DNA from: Phragmitibacter flavus
GTDB lineage: Bacteria > Verrucomicrobiota > Verrucomicrobiia > Verrucomicrobiales > Verrucomicrobiaceae
Assembly: GCF_005780165.1 (NCBI RefSeq)
Contig: NZ_VAUV01000021.1
Coordinates: 1 to 64,000 of the forward strand
Direction of reading: 5' to 3'
DNA: 64,000 nt
Part shown: positions 42,551 through 50,125 of the stretch, piece by piece
Layout of the letters: every line of letters starts with the position of its first letter
How positions within the stretch are numbered: position 1 is the first letter of the stretch
Made by a program: the position numbers and the translations under genes
The notes under the pieces: model-generated
The model's input: only the letters and a program-made list of their open reading frames with translations
Database searches by the model: none
Told to the model about the DNA's origin: nothing

Positions 42551-43321
42551 TTAAATGGTCATGGAGGAGTAGCCGCCGTCGACGACCATTTCGTGGCCGG
42601 TGATGAAGGAGCTGGCTTCGTTGGAGGCGAGAAGAAGGGCGGCGCCGATGAGTTCTTTGGCTTCGCCGAAGCGGGCGGCTGGGGTGTGACCGAGGATCTT
42701 GGCGATGCGCTCGGGAACGAGGACTTTTTTGTTTTGCTCGGCAGGGAAGAAGCCGGGCACGAGGGTGTTGACGCGGATGCCGAGCGGGGCCCATTCGCGG
42801 GCGAGGTTTTTGGAGAGGTTGTGGACGGCGGCTTTGCTCAGCGAATAGGTGAAGACGCGGCTGAGGGGGACCAATCCGGACATGGAGCCGAGGTTGATGA
42901 TGCTGGCGGGGATTTGGTTTTCGACAAAATATTTGCCGAAGACCTGGCAGGCGAGGAAGACGGCTTTGGTGTTGATGTTGATGATGCGGTCGTATTCGTC
43001 TTCTTCGATTTCAAGAAATGGAGTGGCGGAGTTGACTCCGGCACCATTGATGAGGATGTCGCATTTGCCGCTTTTGGTGAGGACTTCATCAAGGACACCC
43101 TGGATGGCAAGTTTGCTGGAGGCGTCGGCGGCGATAAAATAACCTTTGCCTCCGGCGACGGTGATGGCGGCGAGTCGACGTTCGGCTTTGGCGGGGTCGC
43201 GTCCGACGATGACCACTTCGGCTCCGGCTTCGGCGAAGCCTTCGGCGATGGCGCCACAAAGTTCACCGGTGCCGCCAATGACAACGGCGGTGCGGCCTGC
43301 GAGGGAGAAAAGGGAGCTCAT
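42551..43321 (-). CDS. SDR family oxidoreductase, D-mannonate oxidoreductase type
   Basis: A 256-residue short-chain dehydrogenase. The nucleotide loop is [10 protein letters not shown] rather than the classic TGxxxGxG. NGAG is at 92-95, S146 lies in INLGSMSGL, and Y159-K163 form the YxxxK pair. The C-terminal segment ([20 protein letters not shown], then [12 protein letters not shown]) is typical of the mannonate/fructuronate reductase branch. With the KDG kinase 970 bases away, it fits glucuronate or alginate-derived uronate breakdown; the mannonate dehydratase is not in the window. The gene is bracketed by inverted 30-bp arms at its start and stop. Confidence 0.87.
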   Translation of the reverse strand: MSSLFSLAGRTAVVIGGTGELCGAIAEGFAEAGAEVVIVGRDPAKAERRLAAITVAGGKGYFIAADASSKLAIQGVLDEVLTKSGKCDILINGAGVNSATPFLEIEEDEYDRIININTKAVFLACQVFGKYFVENQIPASIINLGSMSGLVPLSRVFTYSLSKAAVHNLSKNLAREWAPLGIRVNTLVPGFFPAEQNKKVLVPERIAKILGHTPAARFGEAKELIGAALLLASNEASSFITGHEMVVDGGYSSMTI

Positions 43322-43329
43322 ATAGGAAA

Positions 43330-43359
43330 GGATAAAGGATAAGGGCGAAAGGCTAAAAC
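43330..43359. repeat. Right inverted arm flanking the SDR gene
   Basis: GGATAAA, GGATAAG, GGCGAAA and GGCTAAA follow in register, then AC. The array begins eight bases upstream of the SDR ATG. It pairs with 42516-42545 as an inverted repeat (27 of 30). The match extends past the heptamers into GCTAAAAC, so it is not just chance similarity of simple repeats. Confidence 0.7.
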
Positions 43360-43467
43360 GGATGAACGGCTATCCAAGCGGGGGATGGAGGGGGGTTCAA
43401 CTGGAAATTGAGGCGGTGATGTTTGTGGTTGAGGTGTCGGGGGGATGGGTGGAGTGTTTGGGATTGG

Positions 43468-44148
43468 ATGATCGGTTATCTGCTGACGTTTTTGGCGGGG
43501 ATTTTGTTGGGCGCGAGTGCGCTGTCGTTGTGGCTTTTGCTGAGGTTTCTGGGCGAGTTGAAGCGGGCGCGGGTGGTGAAGGCTTCGGAGGTGTTCGCGG
43601 GAGCGCCGGGAGAGAAAGATCTGGCGGCGCTGGCGGCGGTTGGGGCTTGCAAGAATCGTTTGAGGTGGAGTCGGGAGTTGAATCCGGAGTGGTTGCTGCC
43701 GTTGCTGGATGAGATTCCGCGTTTGGTGAGGGAGATTGCGGAGATCTATCATCCGGAGTCGCCGGAGCCGTTGCTGGCACCGGGGTTGAGTCATTTCACG
43801 CGGGCGACGGAACTGGCGGCGGCGGATGTGACGCAGTTTTTGCAGCAGCGAACGATTGGCCGGCTGGTGGATGTGAGTGCGCACAAGGCGCTTCGGGTGT
43901 GGGAGCGGGGGCGGGGCTTTGTGAATCACCGCACGATGCAAAGTTTGGGGAAATGGTATAAACGGGCGTTGCCGGTTTGGCAGGTGTTGAGTTTCAAGAG
44001 TCCGCTGACGTGGGCGTCAATGGCGGTGAACAACGTGGCGACGCGGACCTTGCAGCCGGCGATTGTGGATATTGTGGCGCGGCGCGCGGTGGAGTTGTAT
44101 AGCGGCCGGGTGGCGGCATCAATGGGGGACGGGGAGGTGGTGAAGTGA
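43468..44148 (+). CDS. Membrane-anchored protein of unknown function
   Basis: 226 residues from the ATG at 43468-43470 (MIGYLLTFLAGILLGASALS). The first membrane helix is residues 1-26. A cytoplasmic helical domain follows, with GACKNRLRWSRELNPEWLLP, LVREIAEIYHPESPEPLLAP and FLQQRTIGRLVDVSAHKALR. A hydrophobic stretch near VLSFKSPLTWASMAVNNVAT may contact the membrane. I recognise no family. It runs opposite to the flanking SDR and kinase genes, and heptamer repeats follow its stop codon at 44159-44172. Confidence 0.7.
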   Translation: MIGYLLTFLAGILLGASALSLWLLLRFLGELKRARVVKASEVFAGAPGEKDLAALAAVGACKNRLRWSRELNPEWLLPLLDEIPRLVREIAEIYHPESPEPLLAPGLSHFTRATELAAADVTQFLQQRTIGRLVDVSAHKALRVWERGRGFVNHRTMQSLGKWYKRALPVWQVLSFKSPLTWASMAVNNVATRTLQPAIVDIVARRAVELYSGRVAASMGDGEVVK

Positions 44149-44158
44149 AAAGGGGGGA

Positions 44159-44172
44159 GGATAAAGGATGAA
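44159..44172. repeat. Two GGATRAA heptamers after a stop codon
   Basis: GGATAAA followed by GGATGAA, then GGCGGGT, ten bases after the stop of the 43468-44148 gene. The two units belong to the same heptamer family as at 42454 and 59436. Confidence 0.55.
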
Positions 44173-44242
44173 GGCGGGTGGGGTGGATGGTTGTGCGCTC
44201 AGTCAACTTATCGTGGGGAGGTGGGCGTGGAGCCGTTCGGTT

Positions 44243-44290
44243 GACAGGCAAAATGCCTGACACACCCACAGGCTGCAAGCCTGTGTCACG
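44243..44290. repeat. Complete two-hairpin element ending at the kdgK stop codon
   Basis: Hairpin one is CAGGCA-AAA-TGCCTG, then a CACACCC spacer, then hairpin two ACAGGCT-GCA-AGCCTGT, then GTCACG. The element ends exactly at 44290; the stop codon of the minus-strand kinase gene is 44291-44293. The same layout is found twice at 62165-62264 and partly at 124-143. Confidence 0.8.
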
Positions 44291-45376
44291 TTACCTTTGG
44301 ACTTTGGCGTCGCCGCCTTGGGCGAGTTTTTGGACTTCGGCAAGGGTGGCCATGCTGGTGTCGCCGGGGGTGCTCATGGCGAGGGCTCCATGGGCGGCGG
44401 CGAGGTCGAGGGTCAATTGTGGGGATTGATTGGTAAGGGAGCCGTAGATGAGGCCGGCAACGAATCCGTCGCCGCCGCCGATGCGGTCGAGGATGTCGAG
44501 TTTGGGGTAGTTACGGGCGCGGAGGAAGGTGCCGTTGATGTAGGCGAGGGCCCCCCAGTCGTTGACGGTGGCGGTGTGGACGCGGCGCAGGGTGGCGGCG
44601 ACGGTGTGGATGTTGGGGTATTGGGCACGCATGGTTTCGATGGCTTGGGATAAGGCATCGGCTTGGGCGGAGAAGATGTCGGTGGGATCGTTGTTGGCGG
44701 CAAGGGCGGCGGGTTCGCTGTCGGTGAGGACGCCGAACATGACGTCGATATGCGGGGCGAGGCGGTGGTTGAGGGCTTGGGCGGCGGGGAATCCGCCGCG
44801 TTCCTGCCAGAGGGAGGGTCGGTAGTTGAGGTCGTAGGAGACGGTGACGCCATGGCGTTTGGCGGCGGCGCAGGCTTCGATGGTGAGCTGGGCGGTGGTT
44901 TCGGACAGGCCGGCAAAGATGCCGCCGGTGTGGAGCCATTTGCAGGCACCGTCGGCGAAGAGGGCGTCCCAATCGTAGTCGCCGGGTTTGAGCTGGGAGG
45001 CGGCGGAGTGGCCGCGGTCGACGCAGCCTTTGGCGCCGCGGATGCCGAAGCCGCGTTCGGTGAAGTTGATGGGGTTGCGGACGGCGCGTCCGATGCCGTC
45101 GTAGGGAACCCATTTGATGTGGGTGGTGTCGACGCCGCCCTGGAGAATGAGGTCTTCGAGAAGTCGACCGATTTCGTTGTCGGCAAAGGCGGTGAGGACG
45201 CCGGTGCGCAGTCCGAAGCAGCGGCGCAGTCCGCGGGCGACGTTGTATTCGCCGCCACCTTCCCAGGCGCTGAAGCGACGGGAGGTGCGGATGCGGGATT
45301 CACCGGGATCGAGGCGTAAAAGGACTTCGCCGAGGGCGAGCAGATCGAGGGACGGTGAGGTTGCGGTGGAAGACAT
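44291..45376 (-). CDS. kdgK: 2-keto-3-deoxygluconate kinase (PfkB family)
   Basis: 361 residues from the ATG at 45374-45376 (MSSTATSPSLDLLALGEVLL); the longer upstream frame is not supported. PfkB features: N-terminal GEVLLRLDPG, GGGEYNVARGLRRCFG, the substrate and hinge region, YDLNYRPSLW, and the C-terminal anion-hole motif DRIGGGDGFVAG with catalytic D303. The sequence pattern fits KDG kinase, which makes 2-keto-3-deoxy-6-phosphogluconate in uronate breakdown, and the nearby mannonate-type SDR supports that. Other PfkB sugar kinases cannot be ruled out. Confidence 0.85.
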   Translation of the reverse strand: MSSTATSPSLDLLALGEVLLRLDPGESRIRTSRRFSAWEGGGEYNVARGLRRCFGLRTGVLTAFADNEIGRLLEDLILQGGVDTTHIKWVPYDGIGRAVRNPINFTERGFGIRGAKGCVDRGHSAASQLKPGDYDWDALFADGACKWLHTGGIFAGLSETTAQLTIEACAAAKRHGVTVSYDLNYRPSLWQERGGFPAAQALNHRLAPHIDVMFGVLTDSEPAALAANNDPTDIFSAQADALSQAIETMRAQYPNIHTVAATLRRVHTATVNDWGALAYINGTFLRARNYPKLDILDRIGGGDGFVAGLIYGSLTNQSPQLTLDLAAAHGALAMSTPGDTSMATLAEVQKLAQGGDAKVQR

Positions 45377-45852
45377 GGGAGGGGAACAAACCCAGTTCAG
45401 GGCGGGTGGCAAGGGACAAGGGGGATTTTGGTCGCGGGCGGGCAAGCGAGCGAAGGTGAATAATGGTGGCATGAGTGGGACAGGAATGTCGCTTCTCCTA
45501 TTTTGAGAGGGGGTTTTTGAACATGACAAGGGGGGTATGAGGAGCTGTTTGCCGAACTGGATTGTGCGCATTTTGCGTTTTGATGCCCCGCCGTTGTCCC
45601 GGAGGGGTGATTGCAGAAATATTGGTGGGCGAATTAAGCGTATTTCTGTAAGTTAGACAAAGAAGTAGGGCCACTTACTCGATAACAGAAACAATCGAAG
45701 TAAGGACCAGATGAAATGTAGGGAACACTTACAATAAGGATAAGTTGGGGTAGTTGAGTTGAGTGAAGTGCGGGCGATTGGCTAAGAACAGATTTTTAAG
45801 CTGGTTCGAAGTTAGGGCAGTTAATCTCAAACGAGGGTTATTTTATTTATTT
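45377..45852. other. 476-base gap between kdgK and the ice-binding-like gene
   Basis: No convincing gene is present. The clearest structure is an inverted repeat, CAGAAATA at 45614-45621 and TATTTCTG at 45641-45648 with a 19-base loop. The A/T-rich stretch from 45640 to 45852 is the likely promoter region of the downstream PEP-CTERM gene and is distinct in composition from the surrounding G-rich DNA. I could not identify a riboswitch. Confidence 0.5.
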
Positions 45853-46641
45853 ATGAAAACAAACAGGTTGGCTGGCAATACGTTGGGCTGGAGCTGGTTG
45901 GTGATTGGTATGTTGGGTGCGGGGTTAAGTCTTGATCTGAAGTCGCAAACGGTGTCTTTGGGGACGGCGGAAAATTTCGCCGTGCTGGGGGCGACGACGG
46001 TGACCAACACGGGGGCGTCGGTTTTGAATGGTGATCTCGGGGTGAGTCCTGGAACAGCCTTGACGGGTTTTTTTGCTGTGGATGGGGGGCCCGGAGTGGT
46101 GAATGGATCAATCTACTCTGCGGGGGCGGAGGCCTTGCAGGCGCAGGAGGATGCTGAAGACGCATTCGATGCGATTGCCGCCATGGCGTTCACTACGGAT
46201 TTGACGGGGCAGAATCTGGGTGGCTTGACTCTAACTCCAGGGGTTTATCATTTTGATACTTCGGCGCAGTTGACGGGGAATCTGACCTTGGATGGAGTGG
46301 GTGAGTATATCTTTCAGATTGGCTCGACCCTGACAACGGCGTCCAATGCATCGATCACGGGAATCAACGGGGCGGATGCGAGCCAGTTCTTCTTTAATGT
46401 GGGTTCGTCGGCGACGTTGGGGACCGGAACGCAGTTTGCGGGGACGATTCTGGCGTTGACGAGCATTACGCTAACGACGGGGGCCGACATCGATTATGGA
46501 CGGGCTATTGCGTTGAACGGGGCGGTGACGATGGATACGAATTTCATCAATGCGGTGCCTGAGCCATCTTCCGCGCTGCTGGTGGGTGGGGCGTTGATCT
46601 ATTTTGGCATGTTCCGCTCACGCCACAGCATGGGCAGTTGA
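45853..46641 (+). CDS. DUF3494 ice-binding-like protein with PEP-CTERM
   Basis: 262 residues from the ATG at 45853-45855, inside an A/T-rich leader. After a signal peptide comes the DUF3494 domain: VSLGTAENFAVLGATTVTNT, GDLGVSPGTALTGF, LTGQNLGGLTLTPGVYHFDT, LTLDGVGEYIFQIGSTLTTA and FFFNVGSSATLGTGTQFAGT. The tail is a PEP-CTERM tag (VPEPSSALLVGGALIYFG followed by a basic end). DUF3494 proteins bind ice or act as surface adhesins; this is the second PEP-CTERM protein in the window. Ice binding itself cannot be inferred from habitat-free sequence. Confidence 0.9.
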   Translation: MKTNRLAGNTLGWSWLVIGMLGAGLSLDLKSQTVSLGTAENFAVLGATTVTNTGASVLNGDLGVSPGTALTGFFAVDGGPGVVNGSIYSAGAEALQAQEDAEDAFDAIAAMAFTTDLTGQNLGGLTLTPGVYHFDTSAQLTGNLTLDGVGEYIFQIGSTLTTASNASITGINGADASQFFFNVGSSATLGTGTQFAGTILALTSITLTTGADIDYGRAIALNGAVTMDTNFINAVPEPSSALLVGGALIYFGMFRSRHSMGS

Positions 46642-46712
46642 GGGGTCAATTCTGCAAGGATTGCGTTGGATTGGTCAGCAGGGGGTTCTACCTCCGGCTA
46701 ACGGTTAAGGAG

Positions 46713-48911
46713 TTAATTGCGCTCGTTGAAGCGGCGTTCACTGACGTCAACGGGGGCGCCGTTTGGACCGGAGGTGAAGGTGCCGAGGCCGTTTTCGCGG
46801 GTCGAGGAACGGAACTGGGCATCGTCGGTGAAGACGGTGACACCATTGGGGCCGCGGACGAGATAGACCTCGCCGAATTGCTCGATGCGAACGGTTTTGC
46901 CGGCGATGTCGATTTTGGCGCTGTCGAGGCTGACGTTTCCTGAGAATGAGACGCCGCCGTTGCTGCCTTCGGCGTAGAGTTTCATGACTTGTTCGGCATT
47001 GAGGTGACTGTTGCCAATGTTGATCCAGCCATTGGTGCCGAGAACCTGGACTTTAAGGGAGTCGGAGTAGATGCTGGAGTTATTGATGTTGATGCTGCCT
47101 TGTTGGGCGATGAGTTCGGCGGCGGTATTGGTGTCGATGCTGGTGGATTCGTATCCGCCGTTGATGGTGATGTCGCCCTCGAGGGTTTCAAGTTTAAGCA
47201 GAGCATCGGGGTTTTCCGCAAAAGCGCGCAGGACACCGGAGCTGGAAATGTTGATGTTACGGCGGGCGGTGAGTCGGAGGTTTCCACGAGATCCGACGTC
47301 GGCGTCAACATTGATGTCGCGTCCTGCCTGGGCGTCGATGTTGTCGGCGCGAATCCACGGGGAGTAGTAGTATTCGGAGTCCGGCGTATTGATGTTGATG
47401 TCGCGTCCGGCGCTGAGGAGGAGGTTGGCGGACCCAAATTCGTCGTCGGCGACCCTGAAACTGCTGCCCTCGCTTTCACTTTCACCTTCACCGGGGCCGA
47501 GATAGATGTCGGCGTTGATGTTAATGTCGGAGGTGGGGCTGGCGGCGATGAGGGCGAGGCTGGTTGTGCCTTCAAAGTTGATGAAGGTTTCGGGGCCGAT
47601 GTTGACGTTGCCGTTCTGACTGTAGAGGGTCAGATTTTGGAGGTCTGAATAGTAGAGTTGCAGACCGTATTCTTCGGCATCCCTGCCGTCGCCGATGAAG
47701 GAATCATTGTTGACGGAGACGTCGCCGACGGCGGAAAGAATGACGTTGGGAGTTTCGACGATTTCGAAGTTGGGGCTGCCATTGATGATGAGGTCTTCGA
47801 ATTTGAAGACTGCCCAAGGTTTGCTGGAGAGGTAGGTGTCGACGCGCGGGTCGGCGGGGTTGAGGTCGAGCGGGGTGGCGGTGTCGAAGGCGAAGTTGGG
47901 GAAGGGTTGTTCGCCGTTGTAGGTGGTGCCCTGGGAAACCAGCGCGTTGCCGGTGATGCTGTTGAAGGCGGTGATTTGGGGGTTGGTGCGGATGTTGGCG
48001 CTGCTGTTGAGGACGCTGGTGCCGGTGATCAGGCCGACGGAACTGCCGCCTCCGCCGGGGATCTCATCGCCTGGGGTGCCGCCGCCGGGGACGGTGGGTT
48101 CGGGAGGGGTATTTGGGGTGTCAGGCTCGGTGCCTGGTGGGAGGGTTGGGACGGACTTGAGGACATCAATGTAGGTGTTGCTTTCGATGGCGATCTGAGT
48201 GCCGCGACCAGGAAGGTAGAGTCGGGTCCCTGCGAGTTCGCCGTTTTTGAGTTTCTTTTGCTGGTCTTTGACGGCGTCGGCAACTTGCTGGTGGTTGGGC
48301 ATCCATTCTTCGTCGCCGCTGATGAGTTTGGAGGTTTTGAGGAGGCGGGCGAGATCGATGTCGACGGGTTCAGGGATGGTGTCGCTGTCGGTCTGCATGA
48401 CGATCATTTCGCCGGCTTTGACGGTGCGGAACTTGGAGGGGTCGTTATTGAAAAAGAGGTCGACCTCGCCCTCAATGACGATGAGTTTGATGAAGCCGTC
48501 GGGGAGGTATTCGAAGAGAACCGTGGTGCCGGTGACGGCGGCGGTGACGGCGGCGGTGCGAACTTTGGCTCCGCCGATTTTTTTGGGGACCTGGAGCAGC
48601 ATGACGCCCTGGTCGAGGTCGATGGTGCGGGCTCCGGCGCGGAGGGTGAAGCGGGAGTTGGCACCGAGCCGGGTGAGGGATTTGTCGGGGAATCGGAGTT
48701 CGGCGCGGGAGGCTTCGCCGGTGGTGACGGAACTGATGCGGTCGATGGTCTCGCCGACGTTGGCGTTGCGGACGACGTCGTCGGATTTGACGACGCTGAC
48801 CTTGTTGTGAAGACGGGTGATTTCTGCGGTGTCGTAGTCGGCGGCTCCGAGAGGGAGGGTCGATGCGACAATGGCGAGAGCGAGAATGGGGAGGATGCCG
48901 GTTGGTTTCAT
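46713..48911 (-). CDS. FecR-domain protein with haemagglutinin-like repeats
   Basis: A 732-residue exported protein. Residues 1-24 are the signal peptide. A FecR-type domain (about 35-160) shows VGETIDRISSVTTGEASRAE, FTLRAGARTIDLDQGVMLLQ and FIKLIVIEGEVDLFFNNDPS. A proline-rich linker (PDTPNTPPEPTVPGGGTPGD, about 275-295) leads to a long beta-helix-like part with Asn/Ile repeats (DININADIYLG, INISSSGVL, INNSSIYSDSL, INIGNSHLNAEQ). There is no adjacent TonB receptor or ECF sigma, so it is not the classic FecR system. The outer-membrane barrel gene lies 20 bases upstream on the same strand. Confidence 0.88.
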   Translation of the reverse strand: MKPTGILPILALAIVASTLPLGAADYDTAEITRLHNKVSVVKSDDVVRNANVGETIDRISSVTTGEASRAELRFPDKSLTRLGANSRFTLRAGARTIDLDQGVMLLQVPKKIGGAKVRTAAVTAAVTGTTVLFEYLPDGFIKLIVIEGEVDLFFNNDPSKFRTVKAGEMIVMQTDSDTIPEPVDIDLARLLKTSKLISGDEEWMPNHQQVADAVKDQQKKLKNGELAGTRLYLPGRGTQIAIESNTYIDVLKSVPTLPPGTEPDTPNTPPEPTVPGGGTPGDEIPGGGGSSVGLITGTSVLNSSANIRTNPQITAFNSITGNALVSQGTTYNGEQPFPNFAFDTATPLDLNPADPRVDTYLSSKPWAVFKFEDLIINGSPNFEIVETPNVILSAVGDVSVNNDSFIGDGRDAEEYGLQLYYSDLQNLTLYSQNGNVNIGPETFINFEGTTSLALIAASPTSDININADIYLGPGEGESESEGSSFRVADDEFGSANLLLSAGRDININTPDSEYYYSPWIRADNIDAQAGRDINVDADVGSRGNLRLTARRNINISSSGVLRAFAENPDALLKLETLEGDITINGGYESTSIDTNTAAELIAQQGSININNSSIYSDSLKVQVLGTNGWINIGNSHLNAEQVMKLYAEGSNGGVSFSGNVSLDSAKIDIAGKTVRIEQFGEVYLVRGPNGVTVFTDDAQFRSSTRENGLGTFTSGPNGAPVDVSERRFNERN

Positions 48912-48931
48912 GGCGGTGACGGGTCGGTCGG

Positions 48932-49903
48932 TTAGAAGCGGAATTTCAGGGCGATGGAGGGGCCGGCGATTTGGGTTTCGTAGTCGAAGACATCGCGGCT
49001 GCTGCGGTTGATGGCGTAGTTGTAGTGGGCGCTGAGTTCGAGGTATTCCTTGGGCCGCCAGGTGAGGGAGGCGCTGTAGGTTTGGAACCAGTCCTGACGG
49101 CCATCGAGGTTGAAGTAGTCGTAGTAGGCGACGCGTCCGGCGAGGGTGAAGATGAGGCGGCGTGTGATTTTGAAGCTGTAGGCGGCTTGTGCGGCGTATT
49201 CGTGGCGTTGGAGAAGGTCGGGATCGGTGTCGAGGGCGAAGACGGCGAGGATGTTGGTATTGAAGCTGTTGAGGCGGTCGATGAGGAAAGTTTTTTGGGC
49301 GCCGATGCGGAGGTTGTGGGTTTCGTAGATGGCGTCGTCGTCGATGTTTTGAGTGATGCGCTGGTATTGATAGTGGGCGTGCAGGATGGTGTTGGCCAGT
49401 TCGGGCAGGATGATGAGGGTGCCGAGGGTGGCGTCGCCGACCTGGTAGTCGAGGACGTCGAATTCATCGTAGAGATACCAGTGCTGGCCAATGTAGGCGT
49501 CGGCGTAGAAGCGGCTGTGGAGGCGTTTTTGCCAAGCAAGGTTGACGCCACCGTTGTAGAACCAGTCGTCGAATTTGCCGATGTCGACGTTGGCGGCGTT
49601 ATCGGTCCAAAACATGCTGCTGTCGACCCAGGCGCTGAAGGAGCGGGCTTTTTCCTGGCGTTTGAGGATGAGCTGCTGACCGATGTCGTTGTCGCCGGGC
49701 GAGATGGGGGCAAAGGTGTTGTCTTCTTCGAGTTCGGCGAGGGGTTCGGTGCTGGATTCCCGAACTTGGGGTGCGACAGTTGAAGAGGTGTTGCTGGCCG
49801 CGCGGGAGGGATCCAAAAACGTTTGGGCGGGAAGGAGGCCGGGTGCCAGCGTGACTGCGAGGGCGAAGAGGTGGGTGAGTGGGAACCAGATTTTCGGTGT
49901 CAT
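48932..49903 (-). CDS. Outer-membrane beta-barrel protein
   Basis: 323 residues from the ATG at 49901-49903 (MTPKIWFPLTHLFALAVTLA), which gives a signal peptide; the longer frame adds a basic stretch lacking one. The body has alternating amphipathic beta strands with many aromatic ends, such as QTYSASLTWRPKEYLELSAH and the final strand TQIAGPSIALKFRF, ending in the phenylalanine typical of BAM-assembled proteins. I infer a 12- to 16-strand barrel, with no named family. It lies upstream of the FecR-domain gene and divergent from the CHASE2 cyclase. Confidence 0.82.
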   Translation of the reverse strand: MTPKIWFPLTHLFALAVTLAPGLLPAQTFLDPSRAASNTSSTVAPQVRESSTEPLAELEEDNTFAPISPGDNDIGQQLILKRQEKARSFSAWVDSSMFWTDNAANVDIGKFDDWFYNGGVNLAWQKRLHSRFYADAYIGQHWYLYDEFDVLDYQVGDATLGTLIILPELANTILHAHYQYQRITQNIDDDAIYETHNLRIGAQKTFLIDRLNSFNTNILAVFALDTDPDLLQRHEYAAQAAYSFKITRRLIFTLAGRVAYYDYFNLDGRQDWFQTYSASLTWRPKEYLELSAHYNYAINRSSRDVFDYETQIAGPSIALKFRF

Positions 49904-50125
49904 GGATTTGGCGGGTGATGGTGCGTCGCGAATGCTTGGACGTCTTTGATTCTGACGATGAAAACGGAGCCGACGAGAAAGGCATTGGTGCCGCATGGCC
50001 CGGGGAAGGGTTAAGAGGCCTTAATGGATTCTCCTACGATCGGTTGAATTAGTCCCGATCAACGGAATTGTCTGCTACTTTTTTGCATCAAATTTTGTGA
50101 TAGGGGGTATAGGAATTTTTTTACC

